Source of the DNA: Montifringilla adamsi
Lineage: Eukaryota > Chordata > Aves > Passeriformes > Passeridae
Direction: 5' to 3'
DNA length: 64,000 nt
Assembly (NCBI GenBank): GCA_017590115.1
Contig: JAGGNK010012559.1
Span: forward strand, 5,767,706 to 5,831,705
Shown: piece by piece, positions 38,401-49,900 of the stretch
Position numbering within the stretch: the first letter of the stretch is position 1
How the letters are laid out: each line of letters begins with the position of its first letter
Position numbers and translations under genes: made by a program
The notes under the pieces: generated by a model
The model's database searches: none
What the model was told of the DNA's origin: nothing
The model's input: only the letters and a program-made list of their open reading frames with translations

Positions 38401-41400
38401 GCAGGGTTTCCCCACGTCCTTACCATTCTGAATTTGCCGTCCTTGGAGGTCAGAGCAGACAACATGAAGGCAGCCACAGCACTCACTGCGAGGGCCAGGT
38501 AAGTGTTGAGCACTACTTTCTCCTTGGAGTGAACCAGGATAGAATTGAAGCTCGGCCAGAACACCCAGACAAACACAGTGCCTTGGGGACAAGGAAAGAG
38601 ACCCTCAGGAGCTGCTCTGAACCACAGGGAACCCATCACTGCCTGTCTCTGAGGGCTCCAGCCCACAGTGTGCATTCACTGTAACTCCCAAACCCTTCCC
38701 AAAGCAGGGCCTGCCCCAGGATCGCTGCCAGTGAGGAGCTGTCAGTGCCACAGCTCCATGACCACACAGGCTCCTCTAACAGGAATGAAAACAGGTTCTT
38801 CTGCTTCTAAAGGTCAGCGTTGGGGAAGCCCAGCCTCCCTGGAGGAGCGCCCTGCCTGGCAGGATGCATTCCTCCTCACCTGCCTGGGGCAGCACTGCAC
38901 ACCCCGAATTCCAGCCAGCAGAGGGACAGAGGGACCTCGGTGGCCTCAGCACCCCAGGCTGGTCCCACCCGGCCCTGTGGCCCTGGGCTGTGCACAGACT
39001 CCAACACCAACACAGGCCAGCAGCTCCTCTGGCATTCCCAGCTGTTGTATTTTGTTTCCAGCCCGCTCCCATCACTGATGATGGGTTCCCCACCCCCCAA
39101 GATGTACCAGACCCTCGTGCAATCCACCTGACAGTGACATTTGGTGTGTTCTTGTCCAAGACCCCTAACAAGTGACACAGGCATTGTCACTATGAGGCAC
39201 AAATTCAGTTTCCAGCAGCCCTGGCAGGCACTGATTTTGTACCAGCTTGTCTTGGCTCTGTGAAATCCAGTTTCCATTGCTAATATCCATGATTTCAGTG
39301 CACCAAGGCTGAGATAACCCTGCCTCAGACAGGAGAGGCCATCTCAGCAACTCTAAACTTATGGTGGCACTAAGGACTTGTGAGATGATTCATCCTATTC
39401 CCATTGATCAGGCACTTAATCAGTCATAAATACAGATATAAAATCTACTGAAGCATTCTTATGAGTATGTGCTCAGCTCTGGAAATAAACAGCAAACAAG
39501 AACTCCAGGGACACAAAGAGCAGCATTTAAATTTTGTATTCCCTAAACTGGGCAAAGACTGACTGAGAACGAGACTCTGTGGACCCCTGCAGGAAGCTCT
39601 GGGCTCAGCCTGTGGCAGTTGCACTACAGAAACAGTGATTATAAAGACACCAAATTGCTTCCCTAAGAAAAGGAATGAAAGTCCCAGACACTGAGCCTGT
39701 CCCTCCCCAGCTCCCCTCTCGTGGGCCTGCCTGTATCACACTCCCCACCCTTCACCAGGCTTTATCTTTTTATTTCTCTTACCAGCAGGGACTGCCCTTT
39801 TCTATCTCTGTGCACCACCTGGACCAACAGGCTGAGCTCTGCTGAAATACAAGTTATGAGCTCAGCTCTGGCACACAGCCCCTCACCAGCAAGCCAAGGG
39901 GACAACTTGGCCAGGAAAGGGAGTGGTGAACCTGGAGAAAGAACTGGTAGCCTGGAGTAGCCTTTATGCTGAGGTGACAAAGCAAACTGAGCCCCCCAGC
40001 TGTGGCAGGAGTGGCCTCTGGGCCAGGGAGGAAAGGGGCCATTGTCACAAACAGCAGCAGGTTCTGTGCTTGGCTGCATCCAGAGCTGCATTTTGCATTT
40101 ACACCCCCAACCCTCCCCATGTTGTCCCTGCAATCCCTCATCCAGCTGGGGCATTCCAGCCTGGACTCACCCAGCACTGAGAACAGCTCGGACTTTGGGG
40201 TGCTCCTGTTCTTGTCCAGCCCTGGGGGAGGCTCAGGGAAGCGGGAGGAGAGTGCCAGACCAAAGTAGGCTCCAAAGAGGTACACGTGCATCATGGTGAG
40301 GTAGTCTGGGACCTGTACCAACAGAATATTCACCAGCTGTGGGCTGATCCAGGCCACACAAAGCCTCTGCTGCTGCTGCTCCAGTGACATTTCCCCCCAC
40401 AAATCTGCAAATCCCACCAGGGTACCTGCAGGAATGTCCCGTTGATGCATCTGCTCACATAGAAAAAGATTAATTCCACCAGGGTCATCACAATTAACTG
40501 CACAGGATTGGCCTTGCCCAGGACAGCCCCAGTGGAGATGACCACAGCAGTCATGCTCACCACAGCCTTTGCTAGACTGCAAGAAAGAGAGGAAAGAACA
40601 ACTCAGTCTCAGGGTGACACCAGGGCCAATAAAAAGGAATGACACACAACAATGCACTTCAAAACCAAAAGCCCTCTGAAATGCCTGCAAATGTGACTCT
40701 GCCCTTCCCCAGCAGGGCCCCACAAGGAGACATTCACTCCACAGGAGCAATCAGCAGCTCTGCACTAGCCCAGCTCCAACACGAACTCATTACCTTTCCA
40801 TACCAATTTCATTTTGCTCTCCCCTAAGGAAAACTAAGAAATCTTCTGCCAGCACGGAGCACTGGACACCAAGAACAACGAGCAAGAAGTTGAACCCAGT
40901 GCTGCTGAAGCCATATCTCCTCAGAACCATCAGGAAGAAGCCAAATCCAAAAATCACCATGTGGGTGACATCTTGAAATTCTGCAGGACAGAAAAGAATA
41001 AGACAGCAGTGAAATTATTAATGTAGATTTCTGGTTTAAAAAAAAAATCAATTAAAAAATTACAATTAACTAAGAAGCCTTCAGATAAAAAAATAAGTGG
41101 CACTATTGTTTAGAGCTTGCAAAGAATCCCAGAGCTTTCTTTCCAATCTATAATCAGAGAAAAAATACCCTTAATGCTGAATTTATTTTTACACACTGAT
41201 CTGAATGGATGCCACAGCGTGAGGGCTGAGAGGTCAAAAATCCCAACAGAAAACTGACCAAAAATCCAATTTAGTCTCGGATCCCCATCACACCTGTGAC
41301 ATAAAGAAACTCCCAGCACTCCTGGCAAGTTCAAAGAGCAATAAAACCATTCTGCTCCTCACCACCAGACCCGCTGAGTCCCAGGGCACAAGAGGAGCAG

Positions 41401-41574
41401 GGATCCCCCCTCCTTCCCCAGCAGGGTGCCAGGCTTACCCGGGTAGGAGCTGGATGAGGAGTAGGTGTCACTCACACCTGGGAAGCCAAAGAAAGAGCGG
41501 ATGAGGAGCAGAGCCTGCAGCAGCAGCATGAGCCAGGGCACGCTGCAGCGGAAGCTGAGGTAGCGGGAAGGCAT
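35438..41574 (-). CDS. RHCE: Rh blood-group protein (Rh30 type), 10 exons, 412 aa
   Basis: This is the erythroid Rh membrane protein of the ammonium-transporter/Rh superfamily, which pairs with RhAG in the red-cell membrane. Coding exons on minus: 41574-41439, 40980-40794, 40576-40426, 40312-40171, 38581-38424, 38012-37875, 37643-37498, 36924-36845, 35812-35739, 35464-35438. All have GT-AG borders and matching phases. Exons 2, 3, 6, 8 and 9 (187, 151, 138, 80, 74 nt) match the human lengths I recall. The product is 412 residues (human 417). Landmarks: [78 protein letters not shown], and a last exon encoding only FPHLSVGF, like human LPHLAVGF. By recalled alignment to RhAG, the two channel-lining histidines are tyrosine ([10 protein letters not shown]) and phenylalanine ([10 protein letters not shown]), as expected for a non-transporting Rh30 protein. 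An upstream in-frame ATG exists at 41604, but homology favours 41574. Confidence 0.95.
38042..38345 (+). mobile_element. CR1 LINE fragment in RHCE intron 5 (antisense to the gene)
   Basis: Contains GGGACAGGACAAGGGGCAGT, TTCAATATCGGGAAGGAATT, CCTGGCAGTGCCCAAGGGC, GGACCGTGGAAGGTGTCCC and CCTTCCCATCCAAACCCC, a plus-strand CR1 3' end. One edge is about 30 bp from the exon 6 acceptor (38012), so the insertion occupies most of the 411-bp intron. Confidence 0.88.
38582..40170 (-). other. RHCE: RHCE intron 4, unique sequence
   Basis: The longest RHCE intron (1.59 kb). I see no exon, RNA gene or clear repeat. Overlapping open frames on both strands are short and unrecognised. Confidence 0.5.
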
Positions 41575-41683
41575 CGTGCACTCGGCTACATGGAGCAGGG
41601 ACACGGAGCGGCTCCTCTGCCCTCTGGAACTGTCCCTGTGCCCTCACACCACAGCAAAGCGGCTGTGCTGGGAACACAGCGAG

Positions 41684-41728
41684 AGATAAAAAGGACAAGA
41701 GGCGTGAGCAGGGAGCAGCTCCTTATCT
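41684..41728 (-). promoter_or_regulatory. RHCE: RHCE proximal promoter with two GATA motifs
   Basis: AGATAA on plus at 41684-41689 and TTATCT (AGATAA on minus) at 41723-41728 lie 110 and 149 bp upstream of the RHCE ATG. Paired GATA sites close to the start fit an erythroid promoter driven by GATA1, the known control of Rh genes. The motif match is seen; the function is inferred. Confidence 0.45.
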
Positions 41729-41756
41729 GGGCTGTGGCAGGAGCCCAAACTCTGCC

Positions 41757-41945
41757 CAGCCACAGCCACAGCCACAGCCAGAGCTAGAACCATGGCCAGA
41801 GCCAGAGCCAGAGCCAGAGCCATGGCCACGGCCAGGGCCAGAGCAAGAACTACAGCCAGAACCATGGCCAGAACCACAGCCATGGCCTGAACCAGAACTA
41901 CAGCCAGAGCCAGAACCACGGCCACAGCCACGGCCACGGCCAGCC
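41757..41945. repeat. CAGAGC / CACGGC hexanucleotide repeat upstream of RHCE
   Basis: About 190 bp of AGCCAGAGCCAGAGCC, ACGGCCACGGCC and AACCATGGCC units. It lies 180-370 bp upstream of the RHCE start codon and would be in or near the 5' flank. The alanine/valine- and glycine/serine-rich minus frames here are repeat artefacts. Confidence 0.93.
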
Positions 41946-42261
41946 CTGCCCTGCTCCCCAGGGCACTCCAGCTGCTGAGGGCCTGGCAGCTCATCCAGAG
42001 GGCAGGGAGAACACGACTCCATAAGCAGCACCATTATCTGTTCACTTGGCACACAGAAAGGTGGGGAGGGTCCTGCTGAGACCCCCAGCGTGACCCCACA
42101 GCTCTGCAGACACATCCCACAACCAAGCTTGTGTTGGGATCCAACCCAAGCCAGGGAATCGGGGACCTCTGGGGATGCAGCAGCTCCTCTGCTGCTGTAG
42201 GATCAGCCTGTTGTTCACATGTGGCCACGGGAACAGCTCCAGGGACACTTTATGGATCCAC

Positions 42262-42382
42262 AACATAAATCATGGGGTGGTTTGGATGGGAAGGGACCTT
42301 AAAGTCACCCAGTGCCAACCCTGCCATGGCAGGGACACCTTCCACTGTCCCAGGCTGCTCCAGCCCCAGTGTCCAGCCTGGC
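42262..42382 (-). mobile_element. CR1 fragment, minus strand, left arm of an inverted pair
   Basis: Contains GGGTGGTTTGGATGGGAAGG, GACCTTAAAGTC, CCCTGCCATGGCAGGGACAC and CTTCCACTGTCCCAGGCTGC, the reverse complement of a CR1 3' end. It abuts an oppositely oriented CR1 fragment. Confidence 0.88.
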
Positions 42383-42560
42383 ACAGGGTGCCCAGAGCAG
42401 CTGTGGCTGCCCCTGCACCCCTGGCAGTGCCCAAGGCCAGGCTGGATGGAGCTTGGAGCGGCCTGGCACAGTGGGAGGTGTCCCTGCCATGGCAAGGGAT
42501 GGAATGAGGTGATCTTCAAGGTCTCTTTAGCCCGAACAAATCCGTGATGCTCCAATTCTA
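42383..42560 (+). mobile_element. CR1 fragment, plus strand, right arm of an inverted pair
   Basis: Contains CACAGGGTGCCCAGAGCAGC, CCTGGCAGTGCCCAAGGCC, GTGTCCCTGCCATGGCAAGG and GAATGAGGTGATCTTCAAGG. It runs head to head from the junction near 42382, so the 3' termini point outwards and the two arms can pair over about 110 bp. Confidence 0.88.
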
Positions 42561-42659
42561 AACTGTAACTCCGCTACCAGGAAAACACCCCCGTGCCTCA
42601 GCCCAGCACTGCCCGGACCAGTTCTAACGCCGTTTAGGGACCCGCACTCCTCACACTCA

Positions 42660-43030
42660 GCACATCACTGCCCGACCCTTGTTCTGGGCGATCCATCACC
42701 CCCGGCAGGCCGCGGGCACCGCCACCGTGTCCCCCGCCCGCGCTCCGGCCTCTCAGGAGCGGCGCCGCCATTGCTCCCCTCACGGCTCCCACAGACCACA
42801 GGGGCCTCGGGGCGGGCAGCGGGGGGTCCACGGCGGTCCCAGCCGCGGGCTCTGGGGTGGGGAGCTCAGCCGGGCGGCTCTGGCTCGCAGCCGGGGCCCA
42901 CAGCGACAGCGGTGCCGGTGCCGGTGCCCGGCCGTGACTCGGCAGCCCCCGGTGGCGGCAGAACCGGCGGGACCCGCCCGGCCCCGCCCCTCGCTGAATG
43001 CCCGCCCCCTCCCCACAGGCCGCCCTTAGG
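42660..43030. promoter_or_regulatory. CpG-dense segment between RHCE and MACO1
   Basis: High GC with many CpGs and no repeats. A short minus-strand frame begins near 42773 (MAAPLLRG) but matches no family I know, and I see no splice continuation. This may be a second CpG island or a distal MACO1 start. Open frames on both strands are probably composition artefacts. Confidence 0.35.
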
Positions 43031-43039
43031 GACTGCTCT

Positions 43040-43752
43040 CCCATTGGCCGAGCGTAGCTCCTCCTGGCTTCTGATTGGCTTATCCCCAGCACAGGCCGTC
43101 TTTGGGCCGCGCGTTCTGCACTGCGATTGGCCCGGTTTCTTGTCACTCAGCTACGTGCGCTATTCATTGGCTGGCGCGGCCTGTCGGTCAGGCCGGGGGT
43201 TATTTTGCTCTCCTGTGAGAGGCGGCGCAGGCCGCGCTGTGGGGGCGGCACCGGGCGTCACAAACTGTCACTGCCTGACTTTGCACCTGAGACCCAGTGG
43301 TGTCCCCTTCCCCAACTGCCCATTTGCCAGCGAGGCTGTCAATCAAGCGGGAGAGGTGGCACCTCGGTGCTACGGTGACAGAGGAAATAGAGCCCTCCTT
43401 CTTCCGTTTCCGAGTGGATGGCTGAGCTGTCCTTTTATTTTTCTGTTTCTCCTCCATTGGAGAATTTTGCTGTCGGTCACCGCAAGGGGCGGGAACCAGC
43501 CCGCAGCACAGTAGGAGGGAGCAGACCAAAGTCTGCATTCTGATTGGTTGATAGGCCGTCAATCACAAATCACCTCCTTTGATTTGGTTGGAGGGCCGTC
43601 ATTCACAGTGGTAGGCGTGCCAAGCGACGGCACGAGGCGGGCTCAACTTTCTCGCACTGCGATTGGTCCACTCTACCGTCTGTCTGCCTTTCCCTTCTGC
43701 CGATTGGTCGGACATGTTGTCACTCAAGTAGGATCAACCATTTGATTGGTGA
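43040..43752 (+). promoter_or_regulatory. MACO1: cluster of nine ATTGG (inverted CCAAT, NF-Y) boxes upstream of MACO1
   Basis: ATTGG pentamers, all on the plus strand, lie at 43043, 43074, 43126, 43166, 43456, 43543, 43662, 43703 and 43745. Most sit in a GATTGG(C/T) context, and CGTC- or TGTCA(C/A)TCA-like blocks recur between them (43141, 43559, 43730). Several spacings are 40-42 bp (or 31 and 52), suggesting a degenerate tandem unit. The last box is 236 bp before the MACO1 ATG. NF-Y binds CCAAT/ATTGG in CpG promoters, usually one to three times per promoter. Confidence 0.6.
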
Positions 43753-43846
43753 TCGCCGGGGAGGCGGGGCGCTGCGCGGCGGCTGCGCGGGGGGATACGG
43801 CGGGGAGGGACGGACCAGGAATTATTTTTATTTCTTTGTTTCCCGG

Positions 43847-43906
43847 GGAAAAAAAAAAGAAAAAAAAAGGGAAAAAAAGAAAAATAAACCCCCAAAAAAA
43901 GCCCCG
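43847..43906 (+). other. MACO1: A-rich tract in the probable MACO1 5' UTR
   Basis: A run of about 60 bases is made almost wholly of A with G and C interruptions, ending about 75 bp before the ATG in otherwise very GC-rich sequence. It would be a purine tract in the 5' UTR if transcription starts near the last ATTGG box. Confidence 0.5.
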
Positions 43907-43980
43907 CGCTCGGGAACCCCCCGCGGGGGCGGATGGTGCTGCCGTGAGCGGGGCGGGCCGGGCCGGGCCGGGCCGGCGGG

Positions 43981-46900
43981 ATGAAGCGGCGGAGCGCGGA
44001 CTGCAGCAAACTGCGGCGGCCGCTCAAGCGGAACCGCATCACCGAGGGCATCTACGGCAGGTACCGAGCGGCCGCCGCGGCGCCGGGAGCGAGCGGTTCG
44101 CGGCCCCGGGCCCCCCGGCCGCCCCCCGGCCCTGTCACCGTCATGGCGCCCCGGCGCCCCTCAGGCGCTGCCCCGCCCCGGGCCCTGCGCGCCCCCGGGG
44201 CTCCGCGGGGCCGGGGGTGCTGCTGGCCAAGGTGCTGCCGGTGCTGCCGGCAGGGAGCGGCCGGAGCCGGGCCTGGGGTGCGCGCACAGCGCTGGGGCCT
44301 TCGCCCTGGGGAACCCCGGCGGGGTCCCGGAGCTCCGAGCCTTCGTCTGGGGAGGGTTTCCCTGAGGGGTCTCGCAGCTGGGCACTGCCGGAGATCCGAG
44401 CCTTCGTCTGGGGAGGGTTTCCCTGAAGGGTCTCACAGCTGGCACTGCCGGAGCTCCGAGCAGCCGCTGCCGCCTCAGCTGGGTTTGCCCGGGGAGGGTT
44501 TCCCGGCTGGGCACCGCCAGGCTCGGGCTCGCACCCGCAGCGGTGCCCACCAGCCCGGCTGGCTGCTGGCCCCGCTCCTCGGCCGGGGTCTCCCAGAGCT
44601 GTGTTCGCCGTGCTGCTGGTGGAGCTGCGGGGAAGCCGTGAGAGCCACGGGAGCGGGAGGCTGGCTGGGAATTACCGGAGCAGGGCTGGATGTGCTGGGG
44701 GGCACAGCAGGTGCCCGGCTCGCCCCCGACCCTGGCACTGAGGGGACAAACAGCGCTGAAGGGAGATGCACGTGGGATGTGCCTCATCCCGGGCATTGGG
44801 ATGTGTTTTCCAGGCGTGACTTGTGTTTTCCAGGTGTGATTTGTGTCCCAGCACAGCCGCTGTGAGCCTGTGTAAGGAGTGTGTGAGAGCTCTGCTCTCC
44901 CGAGTGTGTCAGGCTCTGTGTGGCGTGCAGTAATTGTGCATTTCTCAGTCAGCAGGAGTTTGGGTCAGGAGAGGCTCGGCAGCTTGTGAGAGCTGTAGTA
45001 AATGTGCTGCTGTCCCATTTCTGTTTCTAGTTCAGTGGGGTTGATGAATGCAGTGCCTGGAAACCTGAGCGAGCTCATACAATTCAGATGTTAACTTTGC
45101 ATGAGGGAAGCAGCTGCTGGGGAGCTGTGACAGGAATAAAATTGTCCCAGTGTGCTGCTTATCCCACTTGTAGTGAATCTGTGAGAGTAAAGCTTCTTGC
45201 TTTAGACTTTCAGGTTTTGGGAAAACCCTGCCTGGAACGGTAAAGAAAAGCATCCCTTGTGTAGAAATTATTATTCAAGGTGAAGAATAATTCAAATATA
45301 TCTTTTTTTTTTATCAGCTTCCTATAGAGGGTAAAGCATTTTCTGGAGCTCTGGAACAAAGCAGCACAGCTGCCTTTTATGACTTGAACTTGAGTGCAGG
45401 GCTCCAGTGTCATTTATCCTACATTTCATGTGCTCTGCTCTGCCAGCCCCTCTGCCCTGGCTCTCACTCCCTGCAGCTAAAGGAGCTCTCCCGTGGCTGC
45501 ATTTTGGGATTTTGGGGTTTGCAGCTGAATTCCCAGAGCTGGCAGTGCCTCCTGGCCCAGCCCCACAGTGCTGGGTGCTGATTGTGTGCCCCTGCCTGGG
45601 CTGCCATCCTGCAGGGATTTCCCTTTCCTCCTGCCCAGCTCAGGGCTGGGTATCCTCTGTGCCCTGGCAGGACACAGAATCAGGGCTCAGGGAGCTTTCC
45701 TTACATTTCTTTTCCTTTTCAAACCTGTAGCTGGCAGGTGTTTCACGTGCTCAGTGCCAGCAGTGATGTTTTCTGCCTTTCAGACTCGCTGTGTTTCCCT
45801 TCTTCTGCCCACTGATAATAATCTCAGCTATCCGTTTGTGTGTTTATTTAGATAAAGCTTTAATATTTGCTAATCTCCACTCAACATCCCTGGTGTTGTG
45901 GCTGCTGGGTAACCCTGAGGTGGAGGGGTTGTTGATTATTTGGTGATTTCACCCAAATGCTCAAATTCACCTTTTTAAAGCTCACCTGTGCCCTTGGCAC
46001 CCTGCCAGCCTCAGGATTCCTCCCACTCCATTGTCTTGGATGAGTCAGGCTGCCAAATGGAACATGCCAGGATTGCCTTTCCAGCCTTTGGGCCTTGCTG
46101 ATAAGAGTGGGATGGAAATAAGGCTTAATCCACCCCCAGTTTGGGTTTGGGGTGCAGAATTGGGCCTTTTTCGAAGGATTTTTGGCAGTGTTTTTACCTT
46201 ACAGCTGGCAGAGGATCTGCTTCTGCAGGGCAGTAAAAGGAGAACAAAGAACAAGAGAGAAAAAAAAAGGGGTGGGGGAAGGAAAGGAAATGGCATCTGG
46301 CACTTGCAGGGGGAGGAAAAATAAGGAGAAAAATTATTTATTTGCAAATTCAACGGGGGAGCACAGGCACTGCAGGGTTATGAATAAATCTTTCTATTCA
46401 GTGTACATTAGCCATCAATTGACCTTTCAGAGAAATGGCAGCTCTGTAATCACTGCTCCTCCCTGCCCTGTGCCCTGCTCCTGGCATGGATGTGCCCATC
46501 CTTCCCTTGTCCTTTATCACCCTCCAGGATCAGATGCCATATGCTGTTTCATAGGGAAAGCCCTGTCCTTAAACCTCTGCCACGTCACCCAGGGCAGATT
46601 TTTTGACATGTGTCAGGAAATTGGATAACCCAGATTTTAGGTATTTATCTGCAAGAATCTTCCCTGTATTGGGATCCACCTCAGAATTCCAGTTGGCCTC
46701 GTGGAATACGTTTGAGCCTGTGCAATTATCAGGTTTTCCAGGGGATTTCATTCCTGGGGATGTGTTTCAGCTGGGGGCTGAACACCCTGCTGGGCTGGGG
46801 GCTGGCCTGAACACAAACCTGGCTGTGCAGCACCTCAGGGGCAGCAGGATCTGAGATTTGGGCTCCTTCCCTGCTGGGGCCAAGCCCAGGATTGAGGTTT

Positions 46901-49900
46901 GAGACTTTCCTGAGCTCCTGGAATTCTGAGTGCCTTTGGAGCCCTTCAGACAATGAGAAATAGGCTCTTTAATACTGTTGGCAAAACCTCCTTACAAGTG
47001 TTGCATTGTTCCAATTCCACTTTAGAAGGTGCTAAGTGTCAGCAGGGCCCTTGGATTGATATGAATTTAATATCAGAAATCACTTTAATGGCTGTGTTAC
47101 AGAACTCTTGTTCAGCAAATGCTTTCACTTGGAGTGGCACTTCAGGGTTGAGCAGCATTAGTCCTGACAGCCCTCGTTTGCTGGGAAAAATGGGGTCTCC
47201 TCCTGCCTTCCAGTGGCAGGAAAATAAACAATAGCCACGAGAGTAACCCAGGAAAAGGCTCCACAGCACAACCGAAGTGAGCAAGGAATTCCTGGCTGTG
47301 ATGGTTTTATGGAATTCCTCAGATCTGAGGAGTTGCACAGGTACAACTCCAGAGTCTGGACCCGATTGTCACCTTTAGTGTCAAATATTCTCTGGATGCA
47401 GCTGCTTTTTACAGATTTCTGGTGAGGATCCAAAGTGTAAATAAACAGGGAAAGGCAGCCTGTGGAAGCATAATCCACCAGGACAGTGTGACCATTGAAG
47501 GGGTTTTGGTGTGGGATATTTTCTTGGCTTGGAGCATTTTTAAAACTGCTCAATGACTGGGGCTGGGTCCCTCAGAACTGAAAACAACACTTCCTTAACT
47601 TTCCAAGTGTGTGCCATTAATTTTGTTTCCATTGCACTGAAGTGCTTCCTGGAGCCTTTTGCTGTATTTTTTTCCTGCCCATTCTGTTGATAAAGGCACT
47701 CTCAGGCACCTGCCATTCACCTCTGACTCCCAGGAAATCCAAGAGTTTTCCCAGCCCTGTGGATTGCACCTGAATTTGGGTGAGAATTGCACAAGTTCAG
47801 TCATTTCCAAACTTCTGCCGCTACCCAGCTCTTTCCCTGGAAATTTGGTGTTTTGTCTCTTCCCCAAAGCTCTGAACAAGTTCCTAAAAAAGCCCCGTGG
47901 CCCCAGCAGGGCAGAAACTCGACCCTGCCTGGCACAAGGTGCCAACCCTTGGCACCTCCCACTGAACATTCCAGGCCAAAGTTCTGCTGGTTGTGCTGGC
48001 AGGGTGGCAGAGGAGGGAAAACAAGTTCCTAAAAGGACAATTTGCATTTGATTTAAAGGAGAAAAAAATATTTTTAAACACCCCCCCCCTGTGGTTTTCT
48101 TTTTTTTTTTTTTTTTTTTGTTGTAACCTAATAGATTGCAGCAAGGTATTGGGGAGATGGAGTGACAGATCTGGGGTGGTGGGTTTGGGAAAAAAGGGTT
48201 TTTTTTCTGCTTTTCTGGAAGAATGGATTGGGCTGATGCCTCAAGTGTTCCTTGGGTATGAGCTCAGAATGTTTTTAAGCTCTGTTGCCAAGAAGGCTCA
48301 TCAGTGGTTCAAAATGCAGGACTCAGAACATGGGAATGTGGCTCAGAAATAATTAAAAATAGAAGTTAGGCTGCTCTCAGGCCTCATGTGCTTCCATTTT
48401 CCTGGGGTTTTGTTTGTTTGTTTTTAAGGGATCCGTTTGCCTTCACAGAAATGTTTTCAAATCTAACACTGATAACTGAATATAAAATCAGTCTTTAAAT
48501 AAATTAGGATTAAAATACATCTCAGTTTCATGGTGTTGCAGTCTGTGTTAAACGAGGGAACACCTGCAGCCTGCTGAGGAGGGGGAACACCGAAATTCCT
48601 GAGCACCAGGGGCAGGAGAGGACTGCAAAAGGAACATTCCAGCTGGGAGAAGTTACCTGTGGCAGGACTTCACTGTGTGGGACTGCACTGATGAGCAGTG
48701 ACCCTGCTGTTTATTGGGAAAAAAAAAATAAATAAATGCAGTTCAGTGTTAGTTCATTAGACCAGCTGTAATGGGATAATAAAAAAACAAACAAACCAAC
48801 CTAAACTTAATTTATAAAATTATTTTGACATTTCTGTCTATGTATTACAGTTGTCCTTAGTTTTAATTCTGAATATTTTCATTAAAAAGATAAAAGAAAA
48901 TCAGTTAGCCTGTTGGAAATCCTGACCTGAAATGTCCTTTTTCTTTCCCCCCAGCACCTTCCTGTACCTGAAGTTCCTGGTGGTTTGGGCCCTGGTGCTG
49001 CTGGCAGATTTTGTGCTGGAGTTCAGGTTTGAGTACCTGTGGCCCTTCTGGCTCTTCATCAGGAGCGTTTACGATTCCTTCCGATACCAGGGCTTGGTGA
49101 GTGGGCACAGGGGCACCAATGTCCCCTTGCCACGGTGCCACCCGAGCCTGCTCACAGCAGCACGGCTTCTCTCTGATGGGTGCTTGAGCTGTGCCCGGTG
49201 GGAATGAAAGAAAGATTTATCCGAATTTCACCACAGAGAAATAGTGTTGAAATTCCTGAGCTGGCTTGGAATTAAGCAGAATGATATATAATATTATATA
49301 TATACATATTTTCTATATATTTATATAGAAAATATTTCTATATATAAAATTTTACATATTTAAATTAACTGTATAATATTAGAAATATTGGTGAGTTATA
49401 AAATCATAGCTATTAGATATTTTATATAAAATGTATTATATGTATTTTAATACATAAAAAGCTATATTTGGTTTGGAATAACCAAACCCTCTTCTTTATG
49501 CCCCTCCCTCCTTTCTTTCAGGCCTTCTCAGTATTTTTTGTGTGTGTAGCATTCACCTCCAACATCATCTGTCTGCTCTTCATCCCAATCCAGTGGCTGT
49601 TCTTTGCTGCCAGCACCTATGTGTGGGTACAGTATGTGTGGCACACAGGTGGGCATTATTCTTTATTTACAACTTCCTGACTCATTTATGACTCCTTTAT
49701 TTCCAACTCTTCTTTTTTGACAACTTCCAGGGCTCAGTGTGTATCTCCCATCTTTTAGCAACAAAGCCTCTCTGCTGTTGCCTCACTTAATGTAGTTTTT
49801 TAAAGTTAAAAACTTTGATTTGTTTTTTTGTTTTGCACTTGGGGTGCATCTCCAGTAAGCAGGAGCTGGAGGGGAATAAACAGGAATTCCAGAGCAGTTA

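Noticed and set aside
41644..42115. Minus-strand alanine/valine- and glycine/serine-rich frames upstream of RHCE
   Set aside because: Translations of the hexanucleotide repeat. No conserved sequence, and the real RHCE start is downstream.
42634..43146. 170-codon minus-strand frame in the RHCE-MACO1 CpG-rich segment
   Set aside because: No recognised family and no splice continuation. High GC makes long chance frames likely, and the opposite strand is also open.
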